64,000 nucleotides of DNA. Source: HdN1 sp964473645 (lineage in GTDB: Bacteria; Pseudomonadota; Gammaproteobacteria; Pseudomonadales; Ketobacteraceae). The notes under the pieces are model-generated. The model ran no database searches, had not been told where the DNA came from, and saw only the letters and a program-made list of their open reading frames with translations. The position numbers were made by a program, and so were the translations under genes. How positions within the stretch are numbered: the first letter of the stretch is position 1; the number at the start of each line of letters is the position of its first letter. Of the stretch, positions 1 through 9,633 are shown piece after piece. The stretch is taken from NCBI GenBank assembly GCA_964473645.1, contig CAYYPW010000008.1, positions 165,083-229,082 of the forward strand, in the 5' to 3' direction.

Positions 1-1
1 A

Positions 2-277
2 ATTAAAACCGGTATTGCCAAAAACAGCCGCATGGGCAATTTGGGTAGCTTCAAAGCCATTACCGGAGGCAAAGATATCGGTGATCAATTCGAAAAAATC
101 GCACGTACCACACCCGATGAAGCAGCAGCAGTTATTATCGAAGGAATTCGTCGCAATAAACGTCGCGTTTTGATCGGTACTGATGCTTACCTGATCGATA
201 GCATGCAGCGCTTTCTGCCAACGGGATATCAGAAAATTCTTGAATCTGCGACCCGCATGGGGCGTGGTAGAAGCTGA
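2..277 (+). CDS. SDR-family oxidoreductase, C-terminal end (partial)
   Basis: Only the last 91 codons are present; the frame is open from the window edge. The start of the fragment reads G-I-A-K-N-S-R-M after I-K-T, which matches the segment after the catalytic helix of classical short-chain dehydrogenases that usually reads PGGIKT-x-IA-x-x-x-R. The tail holds the motif DEAAAVIIEGIRRNKRRVLI, also typical of this group. The first ATG in the fragment is internal, not the true start. The active site and Rossmann motif lie outside the window, so substrate cannot be judged. It converges on the TolC gene, with a hairpin between them. Confidence 0.75.
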   Translation: MKTGIAKNSRMGNLGSFKAITGGKDIGDQFEKIARTTPDEAAAVIIEGIRRNKRRVLIGTDAYLIDSMQRFLPTGYQKILESATRMGRGRS

Positions 278-317
278 TATCAGTCGTAGGCATGCTTGTG
301 CGCGATATGTGTGGCGG

Positions 318-358
318 CTCGTACCTGCCTGCCAGTTTGAAGCGTTGGCGGGTACGAG
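318..358. terminator. Hairpin between convergent genes
   Basis: Twelve-base arms (318-329 and 347-358) pair with a single G-U type mismatch around a 17-base loop. It sits between the SDR stop and the TolC stop, so it could end transcription from both sides. There is no clear T-run, which lowers confidence in a classical intrinsic terminator. Confidence 0.45.
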
Positions 359-370
359 TGCGTAGAGTGA

Positions 371-1687
371 CTACTTCTCCAGCCACTCATTGACCGCAAG
401 AATATCCGCAGCGCTTAACACGCCTGCGACCTGCTTGAGGCGCATCGAGTCAATAACATAGTCATAACGGGCATTGGCGTAATCGCTACGCGCAGAGTAG
501 ACCGTGCGCTGTACCGCCAATACGTCAACGATGGTGCGCGTACCTGCGTCATAACCGGCTTGGGTCGCTGTCAACGCAGATTCAGCAGAGCGAATCGATT
601 GTGCATAAGCGCTTACGCGTTGCACGTGGGTATTGACCAGCAGATAGAGATTGGCGGCATTGAGATCGGCGGTTTGCCGCGAGTACTGCACCTGATCTTT
701 CGCTTGGTAATACTGATTGAGTGACTGGCGTCGTGTGGCAGACACAGCACCGCCGTTATAAATCGGAATGTTCAACTCCAGCCCAATAGACGTTTGTGTT
801 GTATCAGGCATTGCAAACGCCTTGGCGCCACGCTGTATGCCTGAACTGAACCCATGCGAGCCTACCAGGTTGAGTGTGGGTAGATGCCCGGCGCGTTTGC
901 TTTTGTAAGTTTCAGATGCGCTTTTTTCAGCGCTTTGCGCTGAGATCAACGAAGGATTATTTTCAAGCGCGCGTTTGATCCACTCATTCTGGTCTGCCGG
1001 TTGCGGAGCGCCGATAGGCATGTTGGCCTGCAGATCTTTCACCTCGTCAACCGAACTGTTGGTGAGTGAGGCGAGATTGCGACGTGCCACTTGCACGGTC
1101 GCTTCAGCGCCGATACGGCCAACCACACTCAGGTCATAGGCAGATTGGGCTTCCTGCACATCGGTTTTCGGGACCAGGCCTACCTGAAAACGTTGTTTGG
1201 TTTGTTCGAGTTGGCGAGAAATCGCTGATTCTTCTGCTTTGCGTGTCTCCAGGTCGACCTCTGCACGCAGCAGCTCAAAATACGTGGTGGCGACGCGTAA
1301 TAGAAATTCTTGTTCGGCAGCTTTCAATTCGGCGTCAACTTGGCTCAGGGTAGCCTTGCCCGCCTGGTAGCTGTGCCAGGATTCCATGCTAAAAAGCGGT
1401 TGAGTCAGGGATACTCCCCAAGTCCGGCTATTATATCCGTAGGAGTCATAACCTTTGGGTTCGGCTTCCACTTTAGCAGTGGTCACCTGGCCATTCACTT
1501 TGGGAAGCAAACCCGCGCGTGTGAGGTTGACGACCTCTCGATTGGCTTCATAGCCATGCTTGATCGCCGACCATTGCGGGTCATTGGCTTGAGCACGTTC
1601 CAGGGTGGAACTAAGGGTGAGCGGTGCCGCATGGGCAGCCAGGGGCGCCAGCAGGGTGGCAATGCTTAAAGCCAGACGTAGCTTCAT
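371..1687 (-). CDS. tolC: TolC-family outer membrane channel protein
   Basis: The 438-residue product has a signal peptide (about residues 1-20, ending A-H-A-A-P) and the two-fold repeated helical and strand layout of outer-membrane efflux proteins, with long Gln/Ala/Glu-rich helices and a Y-x-x-G-x-R-x-x-x-D-V-L motif near the end. Length is usual for TolC/OprM channels. Such trimers form the exit duct for type I secretion and tripartite efflux pumps, joining an inner-membrane pump through a HlyD-type adaptor. No pump or adaptor lies next to it, so like E. coli tolC it probably serves several pumps. It is not a close copy of the lipoprotein TolC homologue at 35.7-37.2 kb. Family assignment is firm; the symbol is by family only. 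Confidence 0.85.
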   Translation of the reverse strand: MKLRLALSIATLLAPLAAHAAPLTLSSTLERAQANDPQWSAIKHGYEANREVVNLTRAGLLPKVNGQVTTAKVEAEPKGYDSYGYNSRTWGVSLTQPLFSMESWHSYQAGKATLSQVDAELKAAEQEFLLRVATTYFELLRAEVDLETRKAEESAISRQLEQTKQRFQVGLVPKTDVQEAQSAYDLSVVGRIGAEATVQVARRNLASLTNSSVDEVKDLQANMPIGAPQPADQNEWIKRALENNPSLISAQSAEKSASETYKSKRAGHLPTLNLVGSHGFSSGIQRGAKAFAMPDTTQTSIGLELNIPIYNGGAVSATRRQSLNQYYQAKDQVQYSRQTADLNAANLYLLVNTHVQRVSAYAQSIRSAESALTATQAGYDAGTRTIVDVLAVQRTVYSARSDYANARYDYVIDSMRLKQVAGVLSAADILAVNEWLEK

Positions 1688-1804
1688 AGAAGAAAGGCCC
1701 TATACCAGTGGGGGTATCTGGATTCTAACCCAGCGAAAAACTTATGCAAGGGGATTCCAAAACGATCCTCTCTTTTACACTAACGCCAGAGATGAGGAAA
1801 GAGG

Positions 1805-2131
1805 ATGTCCAGACAACAATTGCAGTCCTTGTTGGATGAAATCGAAGAAGAAATGCGACGCCTGGATGTATGGAGTGACGTGCCACCCGACGCCACTGCA
1901 TTTGACAGTCAATTACCGTTTTTTCTCGATACAATGCCGCTGGATCAATGGGTGCAATGGGTATTCGTTGCACGCTTTCGGGCCTTGCTTGATGGCAATT
2001 TGGCACTGCCAGCGCAGTGTGGGGTTGCCCCTGTATTGGAAGAATATTGTCAGACGAATGCGGTTCAAGGAGAACACTGGGTTGCACTGGTACAACAATT
2101 CGATCGTCTGGTGACGGCAGGGTTAGGCTGA
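1805..2131 (+). CDS. yqcC: YqcC-family protein (DUF446)
   Basis: A 108-residue soluble protein. It begins with a short amphipathic helix rich in Glu, then W-x-x-x-x-P, F-D-S-Q-L-P-F-F and the M-P-L-D-Q-W-V-Q-W-V-F motif that marks the YqcC/DUF446 family, and its length matches the family. Function is unknown; in enterobacteria it neighbours the pseudouridine synthase truC, which is not seen here. An AGAGG stretch lies just upstream of the ATG. Its last nine bases overlap the 3' end of the convergent hybrid kinase gene. Confidence 0.85.
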   Translation: MSRQQLQSLLDEIEEEMRRLDVWSDVPPDATAFDSQLPFFLDTMPLDQWVQWVFVARFRALLDGNLALPAQCGVAPVLEEYCQTNAVQGEHWVALVQQFDRLVTAGLG

Positions 2132-4567
2132 ACGTTTGGTATCGCGCACGCGGGCTACGCTGCTCGCCAGCAACTCGCTTTGCAGGGGTTTGGTGAGAAA
2201 GTCATCCATGCCCGCGTCGACGCAGCGCTGGCGAAATTCGCCTAAGGCATGCGCGGTGAGAGCGATCACCGGATGCCTTGGCAATTGGTGGTGTTGTTCG
2301 TACATGCGAATTCCCAGGGTCGATTGAAAGCCGTCCATATGGGGCATTTCGCAATCCATGAAAATGATGTCGAGCTCTGCGTGATGCTGTTCGAACATTT
2401 CGAGCGCCTGGCGACCGTCGTCGGCAAACAGAATTTCGATATTAAGTTTTTTGAGCATGCCTTTCACCACCATCTGGTTGACCTTGTTGTCTTCGGCCAC
2501 CAGCACCTTGAGTGCAGGTTGTAGTGCAGCCATCGTGGCAATCTGGCCGTCGCCGACGGCTGCGGGGGTGTCTTCTGTGATGTCTGCAATATCCAGCGTG
2601 AGACGAAACCAGAATGTCGAGCCTTTGCCTTCTTCGCTGTCGACGCCAATCTCACCGCCCATTAACACCACCAATTCTCGGCAAATTGATAATCCAAGAC
2701 CTGTGCCGCCATAACGGCGAGTGGTAGAGGCATCAGCCTGGCTGAACGCTTTGAACAACGAATTGATTTTGTCAGCAGGAATGCCAATGCCGCTGTCTTT
2801 GATCGCCACCCAAATTTGTGCCTGCTGCTGACCGAGATGTTCGAGCTTTAGCTGCAAAGTGACACGGCCCTCATGTGTGAATTTAACAGCGTTACCCAGC
2901 AAGTTCAGTATGACCTGACGGATGCGGGTGGGATCACCATAGAGTGCTGGCGGAACGCCTTTGTCTATGTCCAAGCGCATATCGATTTTTTTTGCAGCTT
3001 CATGGCTGCGAAAAAGTGAGACACACTCTTCGGCAATTTGGGCAAGGTTTAACGGAGTTTTTTCCAATACCAATTTTTGGGCTTCGATTTTTGAGAGGTC
3101 AAGTATATCGTTGATCAGGCGCAGCAATGCTTGTCCTGAGTTATAGATGGTGTCGACGAATTTTTGCTGTTCTCGTGCGAGGGGCGTGTCTTTCAATAGT
3201 TCGGCCAGACCGATGACGCCATTGAGTGGCGTGCGTATTTCATGGCTCATTTTGGCCAGGAAATCACTCTTGGCGGCATTTTGCGCCTGCGCACGATACA
3301 CTTCAGTGGCTTGCTGTGTCACTTTGGATTGCGCCGCGTATTTGGCTTTGCGTTCTTCGTTATACCAGTTGCCATACGCCATCGACAGTAATACGACTTC
3401 AATAATGGAACCAATTTGAGCCGCATTTTCGACCCAGAACGAGGACGGAATCAGCCCGACATAATTCAAAGACAACAGGATAAAACCAGCAATGACACTG
3501 GTCCACGCCAGTACAAAATAGCGGGCCGATGTCACCTTGGCGCGTACTGCACTGATACCCGCCCAGAAATTGATGAGCATGGTGACGATCAGTGCATACA
3601 TGCTCCATCGAATCATCTCGCTGTAGGGGAACACAAAGGCGCCCACCGTAATGCAAAGACTGACAATGATGGCGGCACACATCAGATAGTAGAAACGATA
3701 GGTATATTCGCGCAGGCGCAGGAAATGAGTGGAGAACAGCAAGGCAAACGTTGTGGCCGCACCGATACTAAATACGATTGATATCTGGTTCCAGTGTGTC
3801 GATGTCGGCCAGAGATACTGAAAGCCGAACCCTTGTGAAACGCAAAATCCGCCTACCAAAAAGAAGATATAACCGAGGTAAAACAAAAAACTTTTTTCCC
3901 GTATCACAAACATCAGGAAAAAATTGTAGAAAAACATGATCGCCATGGCGCCGAAATAAATGCCTTGCACCAACAGATAAGTCTGATCCTTTTTGGTGAA
4001 AGCGCGGGCTGACCACAGGTTTAGTGGCATCTTGACGGTGCCGTCCGTCTTCAGGCGCACGTAAACTTCCACGCGTTCTTCATAGCGTATTGAGAGGGGA
4101 AAGATCAGGTTACGATGGAATACCGGGCGGTAGTAGTGCGGGAGCTTGTCGCCGGTGTGAAAAGACTTCAACACAATTTTGCTTTCTGGCTCGATGAAAA
4201 ATACATCGACATAATCGTGGAGGGGATAATCAATATCAATCATCCAGTCTTCGATCAGGTTCTGCTGATTGTCGAGTGTCACGCGAAACCAGAAGGCGGT
4301 GCGATCATAGCCAAAATTGGGCGTGATTCCCGCTTGGTTACGCCATTTTGCGGCGTGTTCGCCACGCAGCAGGGATTCAATGGTGATACGCCCTTCGGGA
4401 TCACGAAGCACGTCTGCCGCTTTGCCTAACGGATAGAATTCTTCACCAGTGGTGAGGGTAACAGCCACAATCGGCCGCAAAGGCACCAATAACAAGAGCA
4501 ACAAAAGCAACAGGAATGGCATCCAGCACAAAGCGACCGAAGTGCGGTTACGCGTGCCGAAGGTCAC
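2123..4567 (-). CDS. 7TMR-DISM hybrid sensor histidine kinase
   Basis: The 814-residue protein starts with a hydrophobic poly-Leu segment (about residues 16-32), then a periplasmic beta-sandwich of 7TMR-DISMED2 type (about 40-185), seven membrane segments of 7TMR-DISM type (about 195-400), a short coiled coil, HisKA with phospho-acceptor H442 in M-S-H-E-I-R-T-P, an ATPase domain with the G-T-G-L-G-L box (about 540-660), and a C-terminal receiver with phospho-acceptor D738 in F-M-D-C-E-M-P. It should sense a periplasmic ligand, possibly a carbohydrate, and pass phosphate inward. No partner regulator is adjacent. It is a paralogue of the 1,090-residue kinase at 56.3-59.6 kb but lacks the PAS and extra receiver-like segments. 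It ends two bases before the HIT gene's stop region on the same strand and overlaps yqcC convergently. Confidence 0.9.
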   Translation of the reverse strand: MTFGTRNRTSVALCWMPFLLLLLLLLLVPLRPIVAVTLTTGEEFYPLGKAADVLRDPEGRITIESLLRGEHAAKWRNQAGITPNFGYDRTAFWFRVTLDNQQNLIEDWMIDIDYPLHDYVDVFFIEPESKIVLKSFHTGDKLPHYYRPVFHRNLIFPLSIRYEERVEVYVRLKTDGTVKMPLNLWSARAFTKKDQTYLLVQGIYFGAMAIMFFYNFFLMFVIREKSFLFYLGYIFFLVGGFCVSQGFGFQYLWPTSTHWNQISIVFSIGAATTFALLFSTHFLRLREYTYRFYYLMCAAIIVSLCITVGAFVFPYSEMIRWSMYALIVTMLINFWAGISAVRAKVTSARYFVLAWTSVIAGFILLSLNYVGLIPSSFWVENAAQIGSIIEVVLLSMAYGNWYNEERKAKYAAQSKVTQQATEVYRAQAQNAAKSDFLAKMSHEIRTPLNGVIGLAELLKDTPLAREQQKFVDTIYNSGQALLRLINDILDLSKIEAQKLVLEKTPLNLAQIAEECVSLFRSHEAAKKIDMRLDIDKGVPPALYGDPTRIRQVILNLLGNAVKFTHEGRVTLQLKLEHLGQQQAQIWVAIKDSGIGIPADKINSLFKAFSQADASTTRRYGGTGLGLSICRELVVLMGGEIGVDSEEGKGSTFWFRLTLDIADITEDTPAAVGDGQIATMAALQPALKVLVAEDNKVNQMVVKGMLKKLNIEILFADDGRQALEMFEQHHAELDIIFMDCEMPHMDGFQSTLGIRMYEQHHQLPRHPVIALTAHALGEFRQRCVDAGMDDFLTKPLQSELLASSVARVRDTKRSA

Positions 4568-4568
4568 G

Positions 4569-5003
4569 CTAAATGCCAGTGAAAGAAAAGCGCAGACCCA
4601 GCGCAGAATTTTTCAGCGCCTGAATGCGTTCCGATTGGCGTTGGGCGCTCATGGGCACCGCAGGGGAGTGACCCCATACGGGCCCTGGCCAGGCAGGATC
4701 TGTTTCATTGCGACCAATGATATGCACGTGTAGCTGGCGCACAACGTTACCCAACGCGCCCAAGTTGACTTTGAGTGTGTTGGGTTGCGCGCCAAGCACG
4801 CGTCCACAGGACAAGGCTTCATCCATAAGCGCTTTTTGATGGGTTTCGGGCAAATCAAACCATTCAACAGCACCGGCCACTTTCGGCACTAATACGACCC
4901 AAAAATAACGTTCGTCGTTAAAGAGTCGCAGCAGTGATAGCGGTGATTCAGCAACCTCAATGGTGTCGTGTTCCAGGCGAGAATCCAGCGCGAAAAATGT
5001 CAT
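4569..5003 (-). CDS. HIT-domain protein with incomplete histidine triad
   Basis: A 144-residue HIT-fold protein. It has N-L-G-A-L-G-N-V-V-R-Q-L-H-V-H-I-I-G-R followed by D-P-A-W-P-G-P-V-W-G, the signature of a gammaproteobacterial HIT subgroup. HIT proteins are nucleotide hydrolases or transferases acting on the alpha phosphate. The usual triad H-x-H-x-H reads H-V-H-I-I here, so the third His is missing while the middle, nucleophilic His is kept, as in GalT-like relatives. It lies 12 bases downstream of prc and just upstream of the hybrid kinase, all on one strand, so the three may be co-transcribed. Substrate unknown. Confidence 0.8.
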   Translation of the reverse strand: MTFFALDSRLEHDTIEVAESPLSLLRLFNDERYFWVVLVPKVAGAVEWFDLPETHQKALMDEALSCGRVLGAQPNTLKVNLGALGNVVRQLHVHIIGRNETDPAWPGPVWGHSPAVPMSAQRQSERIQALKNSALGLRFSFTGI

Positions 5004-5015
5004 GCCCGACCTCGA

Positions 5016-7127
5016 TCAGTGTGATGCTACGCGACTGTTGGTCGGTGGTGTCGATCCCAAATAATCGCCAACGATGTTACCCACTTCGGTGAGTACATAA
5101 TCTGCTTTCAGTGGGCCGTGCTCGGACAAGGCTTTTTCTTCTTCTTTGGTCGTCACGTCTTTCATCTCGGCAATCGATTTGAACGGTGCTTCATTCTTGG
5201 CCTTGCGACGGTTGTTTTCCATTCGCAGACGACGTGCATCTTGTTGCTCCTGCTCAGCCACCCGCGCTTTTTCATTCAGGGAAACCAGATTATTGGCACG
5301 TGCTTCGTCCAGAATTTTAATCTGTTCATTCAAGTAAACGAAGTCCGGGTTGCTCTTGATGCGCGACGTCGTGTTTTCTCTCAGCCAGGGGAGAACGGCC
5401 TCAAGCCCGCGATCTTTTTGGTAGGCCGCTGGTCGGATGGTGTCTGAAGGCAGGGCGTTAGGCAGCGCACTTTCACCCAGCTCTTCGTGATCAAGCACGC
5501 TGGGCAGGGTGATATCAGGAATGATGCCTTTATGCTGATTGGTTTCACCCGAAATGCGGTAGAACTTGGCGAGCGTAATTTTCAGTTGGCCACGATCCAG
5601 CGATTGCATGGATTGCACCGTACCTTTACCAAAGGTACGTTCACCCACCACGATGCCGCGACGATAATCCTGAATGGCACCGGCAAAAATTTCAGACGCA
5701 GACGCACTCAAACGGTTGACCACGACAGCCAACGGGCCTTTGTAGACCATGACGGGATCGCTATCGAACATGGTATCGACCTTGCCGCCCGAGCTGCGGA
5801 TTTGCACGGTAGGGCCGCTTTCGATGAACAAGCCGACCAGGGAATTGGCTTCCTGGAGTGCACCACCGCCGTTATTGCGCAAATCGATGACAAGCCCGTC
5901 AATGTGTTCTTTTTCCAGTTTGCGAATCAGCGCTTCAACGTCTTTGGTGGTGGAACGGCAGTTATCTTCTTCCTGTTGCAGACACTGGAAATCCGCATAG
6001 AACGCCGGCACATTGATAACGCCCACTTTATAGGGCTTACCATCACGTTTGCCTTCGATGATGGTGGATTGGGCAGCACGGTCTTCGAGTTTGACGGTGT
6101 CGCGGGTAATGGTGACCAGTTTTGTCTCATGATCATTGCTGGCATTGGCCGGAATGATCTGTAACGTTACCTTGGTACCCTTCTTGCCCCGAATACGATC
6201 AACGACTTCATCAAGACGCCACCCGACCACGTCGATGACCTCGTCTTCACCTTCCTGTGCGACGCCCACGATACGGTCAGCTGGCTGTACCAGCTTGCTA
6301 CGCTCGGCAGGGCCACCCGTCACCAGGCTTTGAATCTTGGTGTATTCGTCTTCTGCCTGCAGCACGGCGCCAATGCCTTCCAGCTGCAAACTCATATTGA
6401 TATTGAAGTTTTCCGACACTTTGGGCGAGAGGTATTGGGTGTGCGGGTCATAGTTCTGCGTTACCGAATTCAGAAAGATCTGAAACGCGTCTTCACTGTT
6501 CACCTGCAATGCCCGCGTTAACTGGTTCTTGTAGCGGCGAACCAGCGTCTTTTTGATGTCCGCTTTGTCTTTGCCCGTGAGCTTGAGGTTCAATGCGCTA
6601 TAGATAAGGCGTTTGCGCCAGATGTCATCCCACTCCGCCTGATTGGTAGGCCAGGGGGACTGCTTGCGATCGGCTTCGACGGTTTCGTCGGTGTCATAGC
6701 GCCATTTGTCGAAATCGCGCTGCAGCATCGCATCCATAAACACCAGACGATCAATCATACGGCGCTGGTAGCGATTGAAGATGGCAAACGCCGGGCTGAG
6801 ATTGCCGTTGTTGAGGGCGTCATCCATTTCGAAACGGTATTTTTCGAAGTCTTTGATATCGGACGCTAAAAAATAGCTCCGTGTCGGGTCCAGGTCGCTA
6901 ATGTAACGATCAAGAATAGAGGCAGACAGCTCATCATTGAGTTCTTGATGATTGTAATGCAGTTGTTCCAGACGTTTGACCACCATGATGGCGGTGATCG
7001 CCTGTTGTCGATTAGGACCCAGGTCGTTGATTTTGATATCACTGGTGGCGTTGGCGGTGGCGGCCAGCAAGCTGGCGGCAAGAAGGGTGCCCTGAAGGGC
7101 GATGGTGCACAGTTTTTTTAACATCAT
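5016..7127 (-). CDS. prc: Carboxy-terminal processing (tail-specific) protease Prc/Tsp
   Basis: A periplasmic serine protease that degrades or trims proteins from their C-termini, including cell-wall hydrolases and tagged proteins. After a signal peptide (MLKKLCTIALQ... ending A-N-A) comes the TSP N-terminal helical domain, a PDZ domain (around L-Q-L-E-G-I-G-A-V-L), and the S41 core with the nucleophile segment S-A-S-A-S-E-I-F and the general base in T-F-G-K-G-T-V-Q. The C-terminal DUF3340-type helical tail is present; about 703 residues is usual. The open frame extends ten codons further upstream, but the tandem ATG codons at 7125-7127 start the signal peptide directly and are preferred. Upstream is a divergent FadL-type gene. 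Confidence 0.9.
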   Translation of the reverse strand: MMLKKLCTIALQGTLLAASLLAATANATSDIKINDLGPNRQQAITAIMVVKRLEQLHYNHQELNDELSASILDRYISDLDPTRSYFLASDIKDFEKYRFEMDDALNNGNLSPAFAIFNRYQRRMIDRLVFMDAMLQRDFDKWRYDTDETVEADRKQSPWPTNQAEWDDIWRKRLIYSALNLKLTGKDKADIKKTLVRRYKNQLTRALQVNSEDAFQIFLNSVTQNYDPHTQYLSPKVSENFNINMSLQLEGIGAVLQAEDEYTKIQSLVTGGPAERSKLVQPADRIVGVAQEGEDEVIDVVGWRLDEVVDRIRGKKGTKVTLQIIPANASNDHETKLVTITRDTVKLEDRAAQSTIIEGKRDGKPYKVGVINVPAFYADFQCLQQEEDNCRSTTKDVEALIRKLEKEHIDGLVIDLRNNGGGALQEANSLVGLFIESGPTVQIRSSGGKVDTMFDSDPVMVYKGPLAVVVNRLSASASEIFAGAIQDYRRGIVVGERTFGKGTVQSMQSLDRGQLKITLAKFYRISGETNQHKGIIPDITLPSVLDHEELGESALPNALPSDTIRPAAYQKDRGLEAVLPWLRENTTSRIKSNPDFVYLNEQIKILDEARANNLVSLNEKARVAEQEQQDARRLRMENNRRKAKNEAPFKSIAEMKDVTTKEEEKALSEHGPLKADYVLTEVGNIVGDYLGSTPPTNSRVASH

Positions 7128-7494
7128 GGACTCAACCGTTAGAGCGAGCGTCGGCATTCCTCAATCCTAATAGAGAATCGTCGGTTTTGCCGGCAATTTA
7201 CTACTTTATTATGCCAGCCACTTCGATTTCAAGGCGTGATCGAACCGCCATTGCTGGCTTGCGTCTCTATCAGACACTTTTGCAGCCCAAAGGGTTCGCC
7301 CCCTGACCAAAAACCTCACAATGATTTCTCTTTTTTGCAATCGACGCCAATGGGGGCTGCCCCTAGACTGCACAGTTGAAGCTCGGCGGGACACTGGTCG
7401 AAATATGTGTCTTTGATCTGGGTCGGCCGCTCAGGATCGAGTGGCTTCACATAACAAAAAAACAGTGTGGCAGGGGTCATTGGGGGGAGTGGTG
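7128..7494. other. Divergent intergenic region, prc / FadL-type gene
   Basis: About 370 bases between two divergent genes. It must hold both promoters. I see no convincing paired promoter boxes, no repeat and no supported small gene; the 61-codon open frame on the minus strand here has no homology I recognise. A purine-rich stretch at 7482-7489 is the ribosome binding site of the rightward gene. Confidence 0.5.
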
Positions 7495-9132
7495 ATGAAG
7501 ATCAAAGGGGATTACCACGTTTTATTCTGTTGTGGGTTGACGGTACTAGGCCTGATATCCCAGGGGGCTCACGCCGCGTTGGTTGAGAACCTCACCATTG
7601 GCAGCGCCAAAGCCTTGGCCATGGGGAATGCGGTCACAGCCGATCCCCCTGGGCTCGACTCCATCCACTACAATCCGGCCGGGCTTGCCAGCATCGATGG
7701 CCGCGTCATGCAACTTAAGGGCATCGTGGCGGCTTTTCAGTTCGACGCCTCGTTTGGCGAGTATGCGCCAGAAGCGCAGGCCCAGATCGATTATTGGGGG
7801 GTGGGCCCTGATGAGGTCGAGAACAGTGAAAGTTCAACTTCCACTGCCGCACTCAAGCTCCCTTTTATGGAAGAAACCAAAGAGTGGCCCCTGCCTTTTC
7901 TTGTGGTGCCCCTTGGCGGTGCTGCTTACAGCCCACCCGGCTCAGACCTGACGTTCGCGACCTCGGTCTATGCACCTGTCGCGGCCGGCTATCAGCGCGA
8001 CGAAGATGATCCTGGACGTTTTATGGGGAAATATCTGTCTGTCGTGCGCATTACTTATTTTTCTCCCTCGGTAGGTTGGCGGGTCAACGACGAGTGGTCC
8101 CTCGGGTTTTCGGTGGGCACCTCCTGGCAGGGCATTGGTGCCAACACTGATCTGCGTGTTCCCAACCTGTTACTGGGTGTGGTGAATGCGGCGCTGGAGG
8201 AGATCCAGACCGCGCCGCTGGCTTGCGATGCCATTTTTGGCCAAAGCGCAGAAGTGTGTGATCCCAATACCCCGCTGATCAACCCGCTCAAAGAAGCCGC
8301 GGAGCTAACGGTAGAAGCCTCAGATCCCTTTACCTGGAGTGCAACTTTTGGTGTGCTCTGGCACCCCTTACCCTATTTTACCTGGGGTGCCCGCTACATT
8401 AGTTCTTCCAGCATGCACCTGACGGGCTCCTACAAAATGGAATATAGCGATGAGTGGGTGCAGCCTTTTAGTCGCCTCAGTACAGAATCGGTGATTTCAC
8501 CCCTTTGGAATTTTCTGGATCTTCCCAAGGGTTTGCGCAAGGAGGAGGGGGACGCCTCGATTGATCTGGAAATGCCGGCCCAGTTCTCTACCGGTATCAG
8601 CCTGCAATTGACCCCCAAATGGAAGCTCAATATTGACGGGCACTGGACGGATTGGGAAAAGTGGGATGGTTTGAATGTGGAGTTCGATCGCAAAACCGAT
8701 TTTTTGCGTATCGCATCGATCATTCAACCAGAGTATGCCACTGACAACATGCTCATTATCCCACGCCATTACAAGAGTATTTGGAACTACGCGTTTGGCG
8801 TCGAGTATCAGTACAGTGAACCTTTGGCGTTACGCGCAGGTTATGAAAATCGACGTTCTTCGGTGCCGAAATCCAAGCTGGATGTGCTCTTGCCACTAGG
8901 GGACGCACAGTTGTTTGGCGCCGGTTTTGAATACAAAATTGACCGTTATTCACTGCTGGAGATGTCGGGTGGCTATTTGCTAGGTGAAGCCGATGTACCG
9001 GCAGGCACCAGCACCAACGCCAACAGCATGGACACTTCGAGCAGTTTTATTTACAACCCTTATTCGGGCTTGAATTTCGAAACGAAAGCGCAGGGGTTGA
9101 TTGCCGAGATTAACTATACCAGCGCCTTTTAA
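7495..9132 (+). CDS. OmpP1/FadL-family outer membrane transport protein
   Basis: A 545-residue outer-membrane barrel. The ATG at 7495 is chosen because it follows the strong purine-rich ribosome site at 7482-7489 and opens a clean signal peptide (MKIKGDYHV... ending S-Q-G-A-H-A); an upstream GTG in the same frame is less likely. The mature N-terminus A-L-V-E-N-L-T-I-G-S-A-K-A-L-A-M-G-N-A and the N-P-A-G-L-A motif are the FadL hatch signature. The end, I-N-Y-T-S-A-F, is a typical barrel-assembly signal with a final Phe. Family members import long-chain fatty acids or aromatic hydrocarbons. Two acyl-CoA dehydrogenases and an SDR of beta-oxidation type occur further along the window, which fits a lipid role, though the genes are not linked. 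A perfect hairpin follows the stop. Confidence 0.85.
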   Translation: MKIKGDYHVLFCCGLTVLGLISQGAHAALVENLTIGSAKALAMGNAVTADPPGLDSIHYNPAGLASIDGRVMQLKGIVAAFQFDASFGEYAPEAQAQIDYWGVGPDEVENSESSTSTAALKLPFMEETKEWPLPFLVVPLGGAAYSPPGSDLTFATSVYAPVAAGYQRDEDDPGRFMGKYLSVVRITYFSPSVGWRVNDEWSLGFSVGTSWQGIGANTDLRVPNLLLGVVNAALEEIQTAPLACDAIFGQSAEVCDPNTPLINPLKEAAELTVEASDPFTWSATFGVLWHPLPYFTWGARYISSSSMHLTGSYKMEYSDEWVQPFSRLSTESVISPLWNFLDLPKGLRKEEGDASIDLEMPAQFSTGISLQLTPKWKLNIDGHWTDWEKWDGLNVEFDRKTDFLRIASIIQPEYATDNMLIIPRHYKSIWNYAFGVEYQYSEPLALRAGYENRRSSVPKSKLDVLLPLGDAQLFGAGFEYKIDRYSLLEMSGGYLLGEADVPAGTSTNANSMDTSSSFIYNPYSGLNFETKAQGLIAEINYTSAF

Positions 9133-9162
9133 CTTGCACGTGCGTGCTGTAACACTACCTAG

Positions 9163-9210
9163 AATAAGACGAAGAAAACCAGCCAATCGGCTGGTTTTCT
9201 TCGTCTTATT
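9163..9210 (+). terminator. Perfect 22-bp hairpin after the FadL-type gene
   Basis: Arms 9163-9184 and 9189-9210 are perfectly complementary around a four-base loop. The 3' arm ends in a T-rich stretch (cttcgtcttatttc). Position 30 bases after the stop codon makes it the transcript terminator. Confidence 0.8.
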
Positions 9211-9633
9211 TCGGGGCTTATAGCTAAATAAGCTACATTCATCTTCAATTCATATCAGGCGTATGCGGGCAAAAAGGGCTTTTGTAAATCTCGCTCCTGC
9301 ATGAGTGACTCTTGCATATACGGAAAGTGGAATTGCGCGTGTGAGAAATTCACATCGTACAGTCCACCAAGTGCATGATTGTAAACACGATGGAACGCAT
9401 TGTTTCATCACGGCAAATCAGTGCGTTTAGTATGTTTATTCTAAAAAATGTTGATAATCTTTGAATCATGTTGAAGTTAAGCACTTCTGGGAAGCGCTTC
9501 TTCGCAACTGATCATCGATGTGCCGACATCTTTTTTTGTGGATCAGACGTTTTTATTGTTTAACAGATTCTTTTGAATCCCTGATTCGTGAATCTCAGTA
9601 CTTTCTAGCCCGGACCTCATCGGGCATTCCCTT

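Noticed and set aside
1605..2114. 169-codon frame overlapping tolC start and yqcC
   Set aside because: It overlaps two well supported genes in other frames and its residues look random (Cys/Trp-rich).
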